Assembly: GCA_038237805.1 (NCBI GenBank)
Contig: JBBRYI010000009.1
Coordinates: forward strand, 62,001-126,000
Direction of reading: 5' to 3'
Origin: JBBQFI01 sp038237805
Lineage (GTDB): Bacteria; Verrucomicrobiota; Verrucomicrobiia; Chthoniobacterales; UBA10450
DNA length: 64,000 nt
Both the position numbers and the translations under genes were made by a program. Shown here one piece after another: positions 44,649 to 54,075 of this stretch (the first letter of the stretch is position 1; each line of letters opens with the position of its first letter). The notes under the pieces were generated by a model that was not told the origin of the DNA, ran no database searches, and saw only the letters and a list, made by a program, of their open reading frames with translations.

Positions 44649-45131
44649 ATGAAAGTAAAACTACCCATGACTAAAGGCGAGCGGATTTCGCAAATGGTGG
44701 AAATGCTCGATGGCAAAAGCGGTTCCAACACTGTGGCGGAGAACGGTTTTTATCGGGCGTATTTTCGTCTGTGGAACGAACAGGATTACTATCAAGCGCA
44801 TGATGTGCTCGAACATATCTGGCTCGAGACGACGACGGATGACGCGCGATATTTTAAGGGATTGATTCAAGCGGCCGGCGCATTCGTTCATTTAAAGAAG
44901 CAGTTTGAGCATCCGACGCATCCGAAACACGGGCGACGTTTGCAACCAGCGGTGCGTCTTTTTCGCCTCGCGCTGAAAAACCTCGCCGATTACGGCCCCA
45001 TGTGGCACGCGTTTCAGGTAACGAGGTTTCGCGAAATGCTCCAGAGTTATGCCGAAGAAATTCTGCGCTCTGGTTACAAAGAAAATCCTTGGTCGCCGCA
45101 AACCGCGCCGCAACTAGAGCTTAAATTGTAG
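44649..45131 (+). CDS. DUF309 family protein
   Basis: 160 residues from ATG 44649 (MKVKLPMTKGER); ATG 44667 is also possible. YFRLWNEQDYYQAHDVLEHIW is the DUF309 core, with conserved His-Asp and Glu. FKGLIQAAGAFVHLKKQ follows. The family is helical and has no proven role. It is monocistronic and flanked by repeats. Confidence 0.87.
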   Translation: MKVKLPMTKGERISQMVEMLDGKSGSNTVAENGFYRAYFRLWNEQDYYQAHDVLEHIWLETTTDDARYFKGLIQAAGAFVHLKKQFEHPTHPKHGRRLQPAVRLFRLALKNLADYGPMWHAFQVTRFREMLQSYAEEILRSGYKENPWSPQTAPQLELKL

Positions 45132-45215
45132 CGGCGGTCTGCGACCGTCGCATTTTTTCCGGATAAACGCGATGCGCCGTTCTTAAGAGTGCGACGGTCA
45201 CAGACCGCCGCTACA
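45127..45215. repeat. Palindromic repeat family B, long hairpin
   Basis: TGTAGCGGCGGTCTGCGACC with GTCGCA is repeated in reverse complement 36 bases later with one mismatch in 26. A transcript from either side would fold into a strong hairpin, so it may work as a bidirectional terminator for the convergent genes. Confidence 0.85.
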
Positions 45216-45222
45216 GAAGAAG

Positions 45223-45960
45223 TCATCCCGTGAAAATTAACTTCACGCCCGCGATGATGAGAACAGTCGCAAGCAAAAGCGAGATGGTGCGGACAGGGAA
45301 ACGCCGGCTGCCAAAGTAAGAACCGAGAGCGCCGCAAATTATTACGGCGGGTGCGAGCGTGAAACCGAGTGCGGGAACGAAATGCTTCGCGCTGAAATAT
45401 CCCACCAGTCCGGAAATCGAGTTCACTAAAATGAACAACGCGGAGACGGCTGCCGCTTGCCGAATCTTTGCCCAGTGAAAAAATAGCAACGTTGGAGTGA
45501 GGAATATTCCGCCGCCAGTACCGGTCAGGCCCGAGAGAAATCCGATGACTCCTCCGACGCCGAAAGCCACAGGGTGGGCGGGAGGATTAGCTTCCGGCGG
45601 ATCACCGCGACGAAGAATCAGTCGCACGGCAGAGAAAATCAGCACGACACCGATCAGGATTTTTAAGATCGCTGCCGGCACTTGCAGATACCCGCCGAGA
45701 TAAGCCGACGGGACTGAAAGTAGCGCGAAAGGCCAAAACAATTTCCACGAAAAATATCCCGCTTTCCAAAACTGGAAGGCGCCGATTGACGCCACAAGAA
45801 TATTTAATATAAGCGCTGTTGGTCTGATGACAGTCGGAGCAAGTCCCCACAGCGCCATTACCGCGATGTAGCCAGACGCTCCAGCGTGACCGACCGACGA
45901 ATAGAGAAACGCGATGACTCCGACGGCAAGGAAAAGCGATATCAGATGCGGCGCGTCCAT
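45223..45960 (-). CDS. TSUP/TauE-SafE family membrane exporter
   Basis: A 245-residue protein with about eight membrane helices in two repeats. GHAGASGYIAVMALWG near the start and GFLSGLTGTGGGIFLTPTLLF in the middle are the TSUP repeat signatures. Relatives export sulfite, sulfoacetate or other organic anions. Substrate unknown. It is convergent with DUF309 with a long hairpin between the genes. Confidence 0.88.
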   Translation of the reverse strand: MDAPHLISLFLAVGVIAFLYSSVGHAGASGYIAVMALWGLAPTVIRPTALILNILVASIGAFQFWKAGYFSWKLFWPFALLSVPSAYLGGYLQVPAAILKILIGVVLIFSAVRLILRRGDPPEANPPAHPVAFGVGGVIGFLSGLTGTGGGIFLTPTLLFFHWAKIRQAAAVSALFILVNSISGLVGYFSAKHFVPALGFTLAPAVIICGALGSYFGSRRFPVRTISLLLATVLIIAGVKLIFTG

Positions 45961-46026
45961 AGTCTTGTCCTATCGAGCGATGTGCCAGTCCGACTCGGAC
46001 CGAGAATCTCTCATTGGTATCCAGGC

Positions 46027-46057
46027 GAGAGATTCCTCGACTTGGCTCGGAATGACA
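46027..46057. repeat. Palindromic repeat family A, single arm
   Basis: GAGAGATTCCTCGACTTGGC followed by TCGGAATGAC, close to the start of the DUF255 gene. Confidence 0.7.
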
Positions 46058-46085
46058 AGAATGATGCTGCGTGACGCCTATTCCT

Positions 46086-48269
46086 ATGGCTGCTGAACAC
46101 GCGGCGGAAGTTTCGCAACATACTAATCGCCTGGCCCGCGAGAAATCGCCTTACCTTCTTCAGCACGCGCACAATCCAGTCGATTGGTTTGCTTGGGGCG
46201 AGGAAGCCTTCGCGAAAGCGCGAAAGGAGAATAAACCAATCTTTCTCTCGATCGGTTACTCCACTTGCCACTGGTGCCACGTCATGGCGCACGAATCTTT
46301 CGAAAATTCCGAGACGGCGAAGATCATGAATCGGGAATTTGTGAACATCAAAGTCGACCGCGAGGAACGACCGGATGTGGATCGCGTCTACATGACCTTT
46401 GTGCAGGCGACGACGGGGGGTGGCGGCTGGCCGATGAGTGTTTGGTTGACCCCGGATCTGCAACCATTCGTTGGCGGAACTTATTTTCCTCCAGAAGATC
46501 GCTACGGACAGCCAGGATTTCCAAGGGTGCTCGAGCGAATCGCGGCGACGTGGAAACAGGACCACGCGAAGATCGCGGAACAAGGCGTCAAAATCATTGC
46601 GGCCTTGCGGGAAGCAGGAAGCATGTCGGCAAAGCAGGGCGACGCTCCCGATCCAAAAATTTTGGGTACGGCATATGAGCAATTGTCACGCGCTTATGAT
46701 GCGCATGAGGGCGGCTTCAGTAGCGCGCCAAAATTTCCCCGACCCGCCACTCTGAATTTTCTTTTCCGCGTCTACGCGCGAAACGGGAGCGAATCTTCCA
46801 CCGGCAAACACGCTTTGGAGATGAACCTGCAAACGCTGCGCAAAATGGCGGCAGGCGGGATACACGATCATCTCGGTGGCGGCTTTCATCGTTACTCGGT
46901 CGATGCGTTGTGGCACGTCCCGCATTTCGAAAAAATGTTATACGACCAGGCGCAGCTCGCGGTGGCGTATCTCGATGCGTTTCAGATCACGCATGATCCG
47001 GAGTTTGAAAAGGTCGCACGTGACATCCTCGATTACGTCCGGCGCGACATGACTGCAAAAGAAGGCGGCTTTTTTTCCGCGGAAGATGCGGACAGTCTGC
47101 TCGTACATGGCAAACCGGAACACGCTGAGGGTGCCTTTTATGTTTGGACGAAAAAGGAGATCGATGACTCATTAGGCGAACATGCCGACATTTTTCATTT
47201 TCATTATGGCGTGGAAGAGGAGGGGAACACGCCTCCCGGCAGCGATCCGCAGGGCGAGTTCCGCGGCAAAAACATTTTGCTTGAGCGCCACTCCATCGCT
47301 GAGACATCGAAAAAATTCGGTAAGAGCGAAGATGAAATTAGCGACTCTTTGAAGGTTGCTCGGGAGATCCTGTTCGCACTTCGCGCAAAACGTCCGCGGC
47401 CTCATCTTGACGACAAGATCATCACAGCGTGGAACGGATTGATGATCTCCGCGTTCGCGCGAGCGGCGCGTGTTCTCGATGATGCGGCCTATTTGCAGTC
47501 GGCCAACCGCGCCGCGGAATTCATTCGCACTAATTTATATGACGAATCGCGCAAGACGCTGGTGCGAAATTTTCGCGAGGGCAAAGGAACAGTCGCCGGT
47601 TTTGCAGAGGATTATGCATTTGTCGTTCAGGGGTTACTCGATCTCTACGAAGCCGGTTTCAATGTGCGTTGGTTGAAGTTTGCCATCGAATTGCAGCAAA
47701 CCCAGGATCGGATCTTTCTCGATCAAAAGAACGGCGGTTACTTCAGCACCAGCGGTGACGACAACAGTGTGTTGCTGCGAATGAAGGAGGATAACGATGG
47801 CGCGGAGCCTTCGCCCAATTCCATCGCTGCGCTCAATCTGCTGCGATTAGCGCAGCTCCGCGAGGCGAAGGAATACCGGGAAGAAGGAGAGAAAACAATC
47901 AATGCTTTTGGCGAAATCCTTAGCCGCGCGCCGACCGCGCTCCCGCAAATGCTGGTCGCTTTCGATTACTCGTTAGGCAAGCGGCAGCAAATCGTGATCG
48001 CAGGAGAAAAAGAAAAGGCCGACACGAAGAAACTCCTGGCGGAAGTGCGCGCTCATTATCTTCCGAGCGCGACGCTCGTCCTGGCAGACCAGGGCGAAGG
48101 TCAGAAGTATCTCGGCGAAAAACTGGAAGCAATTCGTGCCATGAAGCAGGTGGGCGGGAAAGCTGCGGCTTACGTCTGCGAAAATTTTACCTGTAAAGCG
48201 CCGGTAACCGATGCGGGTGCACTCCGAAAATTGTTGTCGCCGGACAAGCGGTCGAAGCCCTCATCCTAA
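46086..48269 (+). CDS. DUF255 thioredoxin-domain protein (YyaL/SPATA20-like)
   Basis: About 727 residues from ATG 46086; GTG 46071 is also possible. The N-terminal DUF255 thioredoxin-like domain starts LAREKSPYLLQHAHNPVDW and has SIGYSTCHWCHVMAHESF with the CHWCH motif at the active site. An (alpha/alpha)6-barrel region, related to glycosidases and epimerases, makes up the rest (HDHLGGGFHRYSVDALW, ITAWNGLMISAFARAARV). The function is not settled. An exact 9-mer motif is read as YSLGKR. It is single-gene. Confidence 0.92.
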   Translation: MAAEHAAEVSQHTNRLAREKSPYLLQHAHNPVDWFAWGEEAFAKARKENKPIFLSIGYSTCHWCHVMAHESFENSETAKIMNREFVNIKVDREERPDVDRVYMTFVQATTGGGGWPMSVWLTPDLQPFVGGTYFPPEDRYGQPGFPRVLERIAATWKQDHAKIAEQGVKIIAALREAGSMSAKQGDAPDPKILGTAYEQLSRAYDAHEGGFSSAPKFPRPATLNFLFRVYARNGSESSTGKHALEMNLQTLRKMAAGGIHDHLGGGFHRYSVDALWHVPHFEKMLYDQAQLAVAYLDAFQITHDPEFEKVARDILDYVRRDMTAKEGGFFSAEDADSLLVHGKPEHAEGAFYVWTKKEIDDSLGEHADIFHFHYGVEEEGNTPPGSDPQGEFRGKNILLERHSIAETSKKFGKSEDEISDSLKVAREILFALRAKRPRPHLDDKIITAWNGLMISAFARAARVLDDAAYLQSANRAAEFIRTNLYDESRKTLVRNFREGKGTVAGFAEDYAFVVQGLLDLYEAGFNVRWLKFAIELQQTQDRIFLDQKNGGYFSTSGDDNSVLLRMKEDNDGAEPSPNSIAALNLLRLAQLREAKEYREEGEKTINAFGEILSRAPTALPQMLVAFDYSLGKRQQIVIAGEKEKADTKKLLAEVRAHYLPSATLVLADQGEGQKYLGEKLEAIRAMKQVGGKAAAYVCENFTCKAPVTDAGALRKLLSPDKRSKPSS

Positions 48270-48474
48270 CCTTCTCCCAGTGGGAGAAGGGACCGCTTCA
48301 TGATCAATGTCGCGTTGAATCGGGGGATCGCACGCGCCCTCGTGTGCCGGTTTTCGGCGCCCCGCCGAAACAAGTGAATCGCCCCAAGAGATTCGATGTT
48401 CTAAGAAAAAACTTTGCCATGTCGAGGGCGCCATGGCCCGCACGCGAGGGCGCGTGCGCTCCCCAGATAGCTTG
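48270..48474. repeat. Repeat-rich gap: family E hairpin and family D element
   Basis: CCTTCTCCCAGTGGGAGAAGG at 48272-48292 is a perfect hairpin. A diverged family D element follows at about 48321-48466, with ATCGCACGCGCCCTCG at the left end and its inverted copy ending GCGTGCGCTCCCCAG. No gene is seen. Confidence 0.75.
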
Positions 48475-49224
48475 TCAGTGCGGTTCGTCGTTTTCCCCGC
48501 CGTTTTCGAATTTCGCTGCCGCTGCCGGTAACTTCTTACGTCGGCGCAGGCGCATCCAATTGTTCCAGGTTTTGCGCAGGCTATCCTTCGGCGTCATGTA
48601 ATGCTGATTGAGTTCGGTGCCTTTGACGATCTGATCGAGAACGCCTTTGACCGAGAAATCGTCCGTGTTCAAAATCGTATAGGCGGTGCCAATAGCGGCA
48701 TAATGGTGCGCGTCGCTCGCTGCCGTCATGGGGAGCTTGCGCACCTGCGCATATTTGAACGCGTAGCGATTGTAACGACGCAATGTTGTTGCAGCGTTGA
48801 AAACCTCGATCGCATCGACCGGCAAACTTTCCAGGGTGGTGAAACGAATGCCCGCACGGAAAAGATCGTATGGATGCGGCGGAATCGCGAGGCCGCCGCG
48901 ATCGTGAATGAACTCAACTACTTCGCGCGCCGGTTTGCCTTTCAACTTCGCCGGCGTTGGCAAGGTTGCACCGATGCAGAGCAAATGACCTTCCGCTGTC
49001 GTTACTTCAACGCCGGGAATGATGAGGAAATCATCGACCGGCCTGCCGTCTTCTCGCATCAATCCCTGATCGAGAAGATAGGTGATTGCCTCGCAAGTAT
49101 TGTGATCGGTAATGGCGAAACCGTGGAGACCTTTCTCGCGCGCGGAGGCAATGTTTTGTTCCGGACTCGAAACTCCATCGCCCGAAAAAAAGGTGTGGGT
49201 GTGGAGGTCGATCTTGAAGGGCAT
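48475..49224 (-). CDS. PHP-domain phosphoesterase
   Basis: A 249-residue protein beginning KIDLHTHTFFSGDGVSSPEQ, with H-x-H at residues 7-9. GFAITDHNTCEA, PGVEVTTAEGH, IPPHPYD and ASDAHH supply the remaining metal ligands. PHP proteins hydrolyse phosphate esters or nucleoside 3',5'-bisphosphates. The last 25 residues are charged and low in complexity. It is divergent from DUF1802 and ends next to the repeats. Confidence 0.9.
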   Translation of the reverse strand: MPFKIDLHTHTFFSGDGVSSPEQNIASAREKGLHGFAITDHNTCEAITYLLDQGLMREDGRPVDDFLIIPGVEVTTAEGHLLCIGATLPTPAKLKGKPAREVVEFIHDRGGLAIPPHPYDLFRAGIRFTTLESLPVDAIEVFNAATTLRRYNRYAFKYAQVRKLPMTAASDAHHYAAIGTAYTILNTDDFSVKGVLDQIVKGTELNQHYMTPKDSLRKTWNNWMRLRRRKKLPAAAAKFENGGENDEPH

Positions 49225-49253
49225 CTCGGGGACGCTAGTTTGGAGCCGGCGAA

Positions 49254-49814
49254 ATGAAAAGTATCGGTTTCAAGGAGTGGGCGATCGTTTGCCGGGCTTT
49301 GGGCGACGGCAAACAGACTGTTATTTTACGCAAGGGCGGGATCGCGGAAAACCGCGATGGTTTTGCCTTTCGCCATCCGGAATTTTTCCTTTTTCCGACG
49401 TTCTTTCACGAACAGATTGAAAAATCACGCCTGGTTGATGCGATAGTTCCACAAGCTAACGAATTCCAAATCGAGATTCGATTCTTTGCGAGAATGGAGC
49501 ATGGGCGTCGGATTGACTCGTGGGGAACTGCCGAAGCTCTCGAGAATTTTCATGTTTTAAAACAATCAGTCGTGCGAGATCGCTTTGATGATCCTCGTTC
49601 TCCTGGGATTCACGTCGCATTTATCAGGGTCTTTCGGCTCGTCCAGAGCTGGATATTGCCTAACGAGAGGTCTTATGCCGGTTGTCGTTCGTGGATTCAA
49701 TTGCCAGATCCTCCAGCAACCATGCAGCTAGAGCCGGTCCTGAACGACTCTGAATTCGCGGAGATCGAAAAGAGATTCCTGGATGCGATTGGTAACGCCG
49801 CTGTTCGAAGCTAG
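49254..49814 (+). CDS. DUF1802 family protein
   Basis: A 186-residue protein starting SIGFKEWAIVCRALGDGKQT and ILRKGGIAENRDGF, with FLFPTFFHEQ, all typical of DUF1802. Function unknown; relatives sometimes lie near restriction or phage genes, but here the neighbours are ordinary. An exact 9-mer motif is read as LPNER. Its 3' end overlaps the convergent ABC exporter gene by four bases. Confidence 0.85.
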   Translation: MKSIGFKEWAIVCRALGDGKQTVILRKGGIAENRDGFAFRHPEFFLFPTFFHEQIEKSRLVDAIVPQANEFQIEIRFFARMEHGRRIDSWGTAEALENFHVLKQSVVRDRFDDPRSPGIHVAFIRVFRLVQSWILPNERSYAGCRSWIQLPDPPATMQLEPVLNDSEFAEIEKRFLDAIGNAAVRS

Positions 49815-51682
49815 CTGACAGCTTCGACGAGAATCTCCGGAGCGGGCTCGTCGATGTGCCCCTTAAATTGCATGTCGTAAAGTCGCCGATAGTAACCAGA
49901 CTTGCCGAGTAATTCCCTGTGTGTGCCGATCTCTTTGATTCGGCCCTTATCCATGACCACGATTTGATCGGCGGAAAGAATCGTCGAAAGCCGATGCGCG
50001 ATGGCGATAACGGTTTTTCCCGCGGCGAGTTTTTCCAAAGCAAGTTGAATCTGTTGTTCCGATTCGGAATCGAGCGCGGATGTCGCCTCATCCAGAAGAA
50101 GGATGGGCGCATTTTTCAGAAGCGCCCGCGCGATCGCGAGCCGCTGCTGTTGTCCGCCGGAAAGCAGGCAACCCTTATCGCCGATCACCGTTTGGTATCC
50201 TTTCGGTTGCGCTATTATAAAGTCATGCGCGTAGGCGGTGCGGGCAGCAGTGTAAATTTCTTCGTCGGTGGCGTCGAGTTTTCCAAACTGAATGTTTTTA
50301 AAGATGGTGTCGTGGAACAGGAAAGTCTCTTGCGTGACGAGACCGATCGATTCCCGCACCGATCGTTGCGTGACCTTTCGTAAATCGTGGCCGTCGATGA
50401 GCACGGCGCCGCTCGTGGGATCGTACAATCGTAGAATCAAAGAAAGAATACTCGATTTGCCCGCGCCGCTCGCTCCCACAAGAGCGTAACTTTTTCCCGC
50501 CTCGATGCGTAGGCTGAGGTTCTTGACCGCGTCGGTGCTACCTCCCGCATAACGGAAGCTGACATTCTGAAAGTCGAGCTGCGCTCGCCGGAGAGGCAAA
50601 GCAATTGCATCGGGCGCATCCTTCACGTTTGGCTCGGAATCGAGAATCTTGAAGATCTCGGTCGTGGCAGTGATCGAACGCTGCATCACGATGTGAATTC
50701 GGCTCAGCGTCTTCACCGGCTCGTAAAGAATAAAAATGCCGGAAAACAGACCAAAGAAACGACCGGCGCTCAGATTCGCGGCATAGACGTAAAGCAGAGC
50801 AAACCCGACACCGAGCGCGGCGATCACTTCGACCAGAGGACTAACCGCTTCCATCGCTTTGATCATGCGCATGGCGTTGCGGAACTGGAGTTGGTTACTG
50901 CGCAAAAACGATTTCTGCTGATGTTCTTCGCGCGTAAACGATTTGATCACGCGGATGCCGAGAAATGTTTCCTGCATGGTCACGACCATCTGTCCCATTT
51001 CCTCCTGCTCACCCTGGACCGCTTTGCGTGCGCGCTTTCCATAAATGCGCAGCGGCAGAAGGCAGATTGGAAAAAGAATCAGACTGACGACCGTAAATCT
51101 CCAATCCATGTAGAGCAGAACGATGACTCCACCGATAATCGTGATCGGCTGCTTGAAAATATCGCTGCTCACGGTGCTGAGCGCGGCCTGCATGCCGCGG
51201 GTGTCGTTTGTGACGCGCGAGATGAGAAGCCCGGACCGCATGCGATTAAAGAAATCCATCGAGCTGTTCACGATTTTCGTGAAAAGCTGAACGCGAATGT
51301 CGGACACAACCTTCATGCTCACCCAATTCATGTAATAGCCGTTGGCGAAGGAGCAGAGGCTGCGCAGGGTCATTACCACCGGGATGGCGAGACAGACGAT
51401 CAGGATGTTGTTGATTTTCGGGCCCGCGTCCAGCATGTCGGGATGCGTTTTCAACGCCATTGGGTTCGGCGCTGCGCCGTGAAAAATGAAACCGGTCACG
51501 CGCGAGAGGACGAGCGGGAGAAGCGCGCTGACGGCGCCGAATGCAAAACCGAATGCGAGGCCGACAATGAATCGCCCTCGATACGGCTTCACATATCCGA
51601 ACAAACGGCGGTATGGACCGGACGCGGCATGCAGCGTCTGCCAGAATGTAAGCTTCTTTGGTTTTAGTTTCGGCTCGCTCAT
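49811..51682 (-). CDS. MsbA-like ABC exporter (fused permease-ATPase)
   Basis: 623 residues from ATG 51682, overlapping the GT9 stop (ATGA). Six membrane helices (about residues 30-340) then the ATPase: Walker A GASGAGKSS, Q-loop, signature LLSGGQQQR, Walker B ILLLDEATSALD, H-loop AIAHRLS. It fits MsbA-type exporters of lipid A-core or similar lipids across the inner membrane. It lies in an LPS-type gene group with GT9 and GT4 enzymes. Confidence 0.9.
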   Translation of the reverse strand: MSEPKLKPKKLTFWQTLHAASGPYRRLFGYVKPYRGRFIVGLAFGFAFGAVSALLPLVLSRVTGFIFHGAAPNPMALKTHPDMLDAGPKINNILIVCLAIPVVMTLRSLCSFANGYYMNWVSMKVVSDIRVQLFTKIVNSSMDFFNRMRSGLLISRVTNDTRGMQAALSTVSSDIFKQPITIIGGVIVLLYMDWRFTVVSLILFPICLLPLRIYGKRARKAVQGEQEEMGQMVVTMQETFLGIRVIKSFTREEHQQKSFLRSNQLQFRNAMRMIKAMEAVSPLVEVIAALGVGFALLYVYAANLSAGRFFGLFSGIFILYEPVKTLSRIHIVMQRSITATTEIFKILDSEPNVKDAPDAIALPLRRAQLDFQNVSFRYAGGSTDAVKNLSLRIEAGKSYALVGASGAGKSSILSLILRLYDPTSGAVLIDGHDLRKVTQRSVRESIGLVTQETFLFHDTIFKNIQFGKLDATDEEIYTAARTAYAHDFIIAQPKGYQTVIGDKGCLLSGGQQQRLAIARALLKNAPILLLDEATSALDSESEQQIQLALEKLAAGKTVIAIAHRLSTILSADQIVVMDKGRIKEIGTHRELLGKSGYYRRLYDMQFKGHIDEPAPEILVEAVS

Positions 51683-52695
51683 GAAATGGGGGCCGCTGCC
51701 GGAGCCGACAGCAGCGAATCCATAGCATCGATTACCTGCTGCGTCGAGATTTGGTTCATTGCGCCCCGTCGTTGATCGGGAGAAAAATTGGTCACCGCTC
51801 CATCGATCCTGCCCTGTAAGATTACAGCAGGACTCGAGCGCGGCCGCCAATGAAATGGATTCGTCGGTCCGTAAAGAACGACCTGCGGGGTCTGTACGGC
51901 AGCGGCAAGATGCGTCGGCGCTGAGTCGACCCCCACAAGGAGCGCTGCTTTCGCGATGAGTGCGGTTAAAGTGAGCAAATCGATTTTACCGGAAAGGTCG
52001 ACGATTGGTGCGCGCAAATACTTTTTAATTTCCGCGATGTGCGTTTTCTCGAAAGAAGAACCGCCGCTCGTCAAAACGGCATGCCCGCGCCGGTCACTCC
52101 AGTAATTAGTAATCTCGGCCCATCGTTCCGGTTCCCAAAATTTCTCCGCTCTGGCCGAACCTGGGTGAAAGATAACAAACGGACTTTCGGTCTTCGTGCT
52201 GGACAAAATTTTCTCCGCCTTCTCGATCGCGCTTCTGGGAAGATCCAGATGCAAATCTCCCGCAGCGTTTCTGATTCCGAGCGGCGCGAGGAAGGCGAGG
52301 TGGTGATCGATGGTGTGCTTATCGCGCACCGAGGAGTCGACAAACTCATCATACACAAGCGGCCGCCACTTGGATCGCGCTTTCGTTCGTTCGTAAGTAA
52401 TTTTTCTCTTTGCTCGCGAAGCGAAAGCGAGAAATGCCGAGCGATCCGTTCTCGTGAAATCCAAACAGAAGTCGTAACGACTCGTTAGGATTGCGAGCCA
52501 GTGATGGGCGTGCATCCAGCTCCTAACGACCAAAAAACGATCTACTCCGGGAATCGCTGGCGCCAGTTCCCGGCACGAATGTGAGATAGCGAAATGAATT
52601 GTAGCGTCGGGAAAATTTGCGCGTAACGCGGTTATGGCCGGGACGGTCAGAACAAGATCGCCAATTCGTTTCAGTTGGATGAGCAGGATCTTCAC
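51679..52695 (-). CDS. GT9-family heptosyltransferase-like enzyme
   Basis: 338 residues from GTG 52695 (KILLIQLKRIGDLVLTVPAI). ADP-heptose site segments: FVIFHPGSARAEKFWEP and LLVGVDSAPTHLAAAVQTPQ, with LYGPTNPFHW. GT9 enzymes such as WaaC, WaaF and WaaQ add heptose to the LPS core on the cytoplasmic side. The open frame extends upstream into a family B repeat (MRLSETAATEEK), so GTG is preferred. It is translationally coupled to the ABC exporter. Confidence 0.9.
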   Translation of the reverse strand: MKILLIQLKRIGDLVLTVPAITALRANFPDATIHFAISHSCRELAPAIPGVDRFLVVRSWMHAHHWLAILTSRYDFCLDFTRTDRSAFLAFASRAKRKITYERTKARSKWRPLVYDEFVDSSVRDKHTIDHHLAFLAPLGIRNAAGDLHLDLPRSAIEKAEKILSSTKTESPFVIFHPGSARAEKFWEPERWAEITNYWSDRRGHAVLTSGGSSFEKTHIAEIKKYLRAPIVDLSGKIDLLTLTALIAKAALLVGVDSAPTHLAAAVQTPQVVLYGPTNPFHWRPRSSPAVILQGRIDGAVTNFSPDQRRGAMNQISTQQVIDAMDSLLSAPAAAPIS

Positions 52696-52707
52696 GATTT
52701 TTTCTTC

Positions 52708-52777
52708 TGTAGCCGCCGTCTCTGACAGTCGCACTTATCCAGAGCAAATTATGCGACAGTCAGAGACCGCCGCTACA
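52708..52777. repeat. Palindromic repeat family B, hairpin
   Basis: TGTAGCCGCCGTCTCTGACA with GTCGCA and the inverted copy TGCGACAGTCAGAGACCGCC with GCTACA form a 26-base stem. It sits between the GT9 and GT4 genes, both on the minus strand. Confidence 0.85.
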
Positions 52778-52786
52778 GGGCATCTG

Positions 52787-54001
52787 TCATCGGGTCATTG
52801 CCAACTCGTAAGCGCCGAGTAGTCGCTCACGGAAATGATCCCAGGTGAAATTCTCCACGACACGCTTTCTGGCTGCGATGCCCATTCGTTCAACGATCTC
52901 AGGATGATCATAAAAATGCCGAATCGCATCCGCCAGAGCAGTAACATTCCCTGGCGGAATGATTATCCCTTCCACCCCGTCGACTACGACATCGCCCGAT
53001 TCGCGCGTGGTGATCTGCGGTAAACCGCACGCCGCCGCTTCATAGGTGACCTTGGCGCTGCCCTCACACTGCGATGGGAAAACGTGGACCGTGCTTTGGC
53101 TTAAATATTGTTCCGGATTCTGTGCAAAACCGAGGACGCGAATGTTGTCCCGCCAGAATTTTTTCAGATGAGGTTTGGCCTCATCATGCACCGAGCCGAC
53201 CAGCCAAAGCTCGGCATTAGGCAGATTGAGCCGCTGCCACGCTTCGAGCAGATGATGAATGCCTTTGCGTTCGATGAGTGCGCCGGAAAAAATTGCGCGA
53301 AAAATTTCCGGACGCTTCCCCGGCCTGAAGCGATCGACGTCAACGCCGCGTGGGAGATAGAACAATTTCTCGTCGGGGAAACCTTGCACGCGAAATGTTT
53401 CCGCGGCCGTTTCCGAAAGCACAACGATCAGATCCGCCAGATCGTATTCCTCGAGGAAACGTTTGCGATCGAGCAAAAGGTCTTCCTTCCATTGCCGCAG
53501 CCGCGGCAAAGGCGGAGTAGACGCGGGGGCAAGCTGGTCGCGCTGGATTTTGCCGCGGTCGCGATGCCAGGTGGGAATTTCGATGATCGATGGAATGCCT
53601 AGCTTGCGCGTCACGCGCAGGGATTGCAGGCAATCACCCGACCAGCTATGAAATAGATCGTAGCGACCGGTGGCGAGTTGCCGCGATGCAATCCAATCGA
53701 GATATCGCTTTTTCGCGCCGTAATAATAAGGGCTGTCGAGAAACGAAAGAAGACGCACCGGATGCCAGCGCAACGAGTGAATGAGCGCAGCCGGAATTTC
53801 TGATTGTCGATCATCGTATGCGACCGCTTTCCCGAGGAAGCCGCCGCGGTAAGAGGCGCGTAACGCTTCGAAAGCGTCGGTGTCCAGACCTGACCCGCCA
53901 ATGCGCGCGAAAATGGAATAAAGAAGATTGCGCGGGAGGACTCGCAAGCTGGGGCGCGTCGTCCCTGTTTGCGCGGGGGCATTTATAATTTCGCCGGGCA
54001 T
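52787..54001 (-). CDS. GT4-family glycosyltransferase
   Basis: 404 residues from ATG 54001 (MPGEIINAPAQTG). GT-B fold with FYLPRGVDVDRFRPG, IFSGALIERKGIHHLLEAW and EGSAKVTYEAAACGLPQITT, where the Glu of EAAACG binds the nucleotide-sugar diphosphate. It is likely to add a sugar to LPS or another surface polymer. It is divergent from a second GT4 gene with 74 bases between. Confidence 0.88.
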   Translation of the reverse strand: MPGEIINAPAQTGTTRPSLRVLPRNLLYSIFARIGGSGLDTDAFEALRASYRGGFLGKAVAYDDRQSEIPAALIHSLRWHPVRLLSFLDSPYYYGAKKRYLDWIASRQLATGRYDLFHSWSGDCLQSLRVTRKLGIPSIIEIPTWHRDRGKIQRDQLAPASTPPLPRLRQWKEDLLLDRKRFLEEYDLADLIVVLSETAAETFRVQGFPDEKLFYLPRGVDVDRFRPGKRPEIFRAIFSGALIERKGIHHLLEAWQRLNLPNAELWLVGSVHDEAKPHLKKFWRDNIRVLGFAQNPEQYLSQSTVHVFPSQCEGSAKVTYEAAACGLPQITTRESGDVVVDGVEGIIIPPGNVTALADAIRHFYDHPEIVERMGIAARKRVVENFTWDHFRERLLGAYELAMTR

Positions 54002-54075
54002 CGGATTACAATTATTATGGCGAACCTCGGCAAGGTAAAGGCCAAGCCCTAACGTTTTGCGATGACTAACGAGAA

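Noticed and set aside
50693..51667. Open plus-strand frame of 324 codons opposite the ABC exporter
   Set aside because: Its composition (His, Arg, Gln, Asp-rich) is that of a shadow frame and it shares the span with a strong MsbA-like gene.
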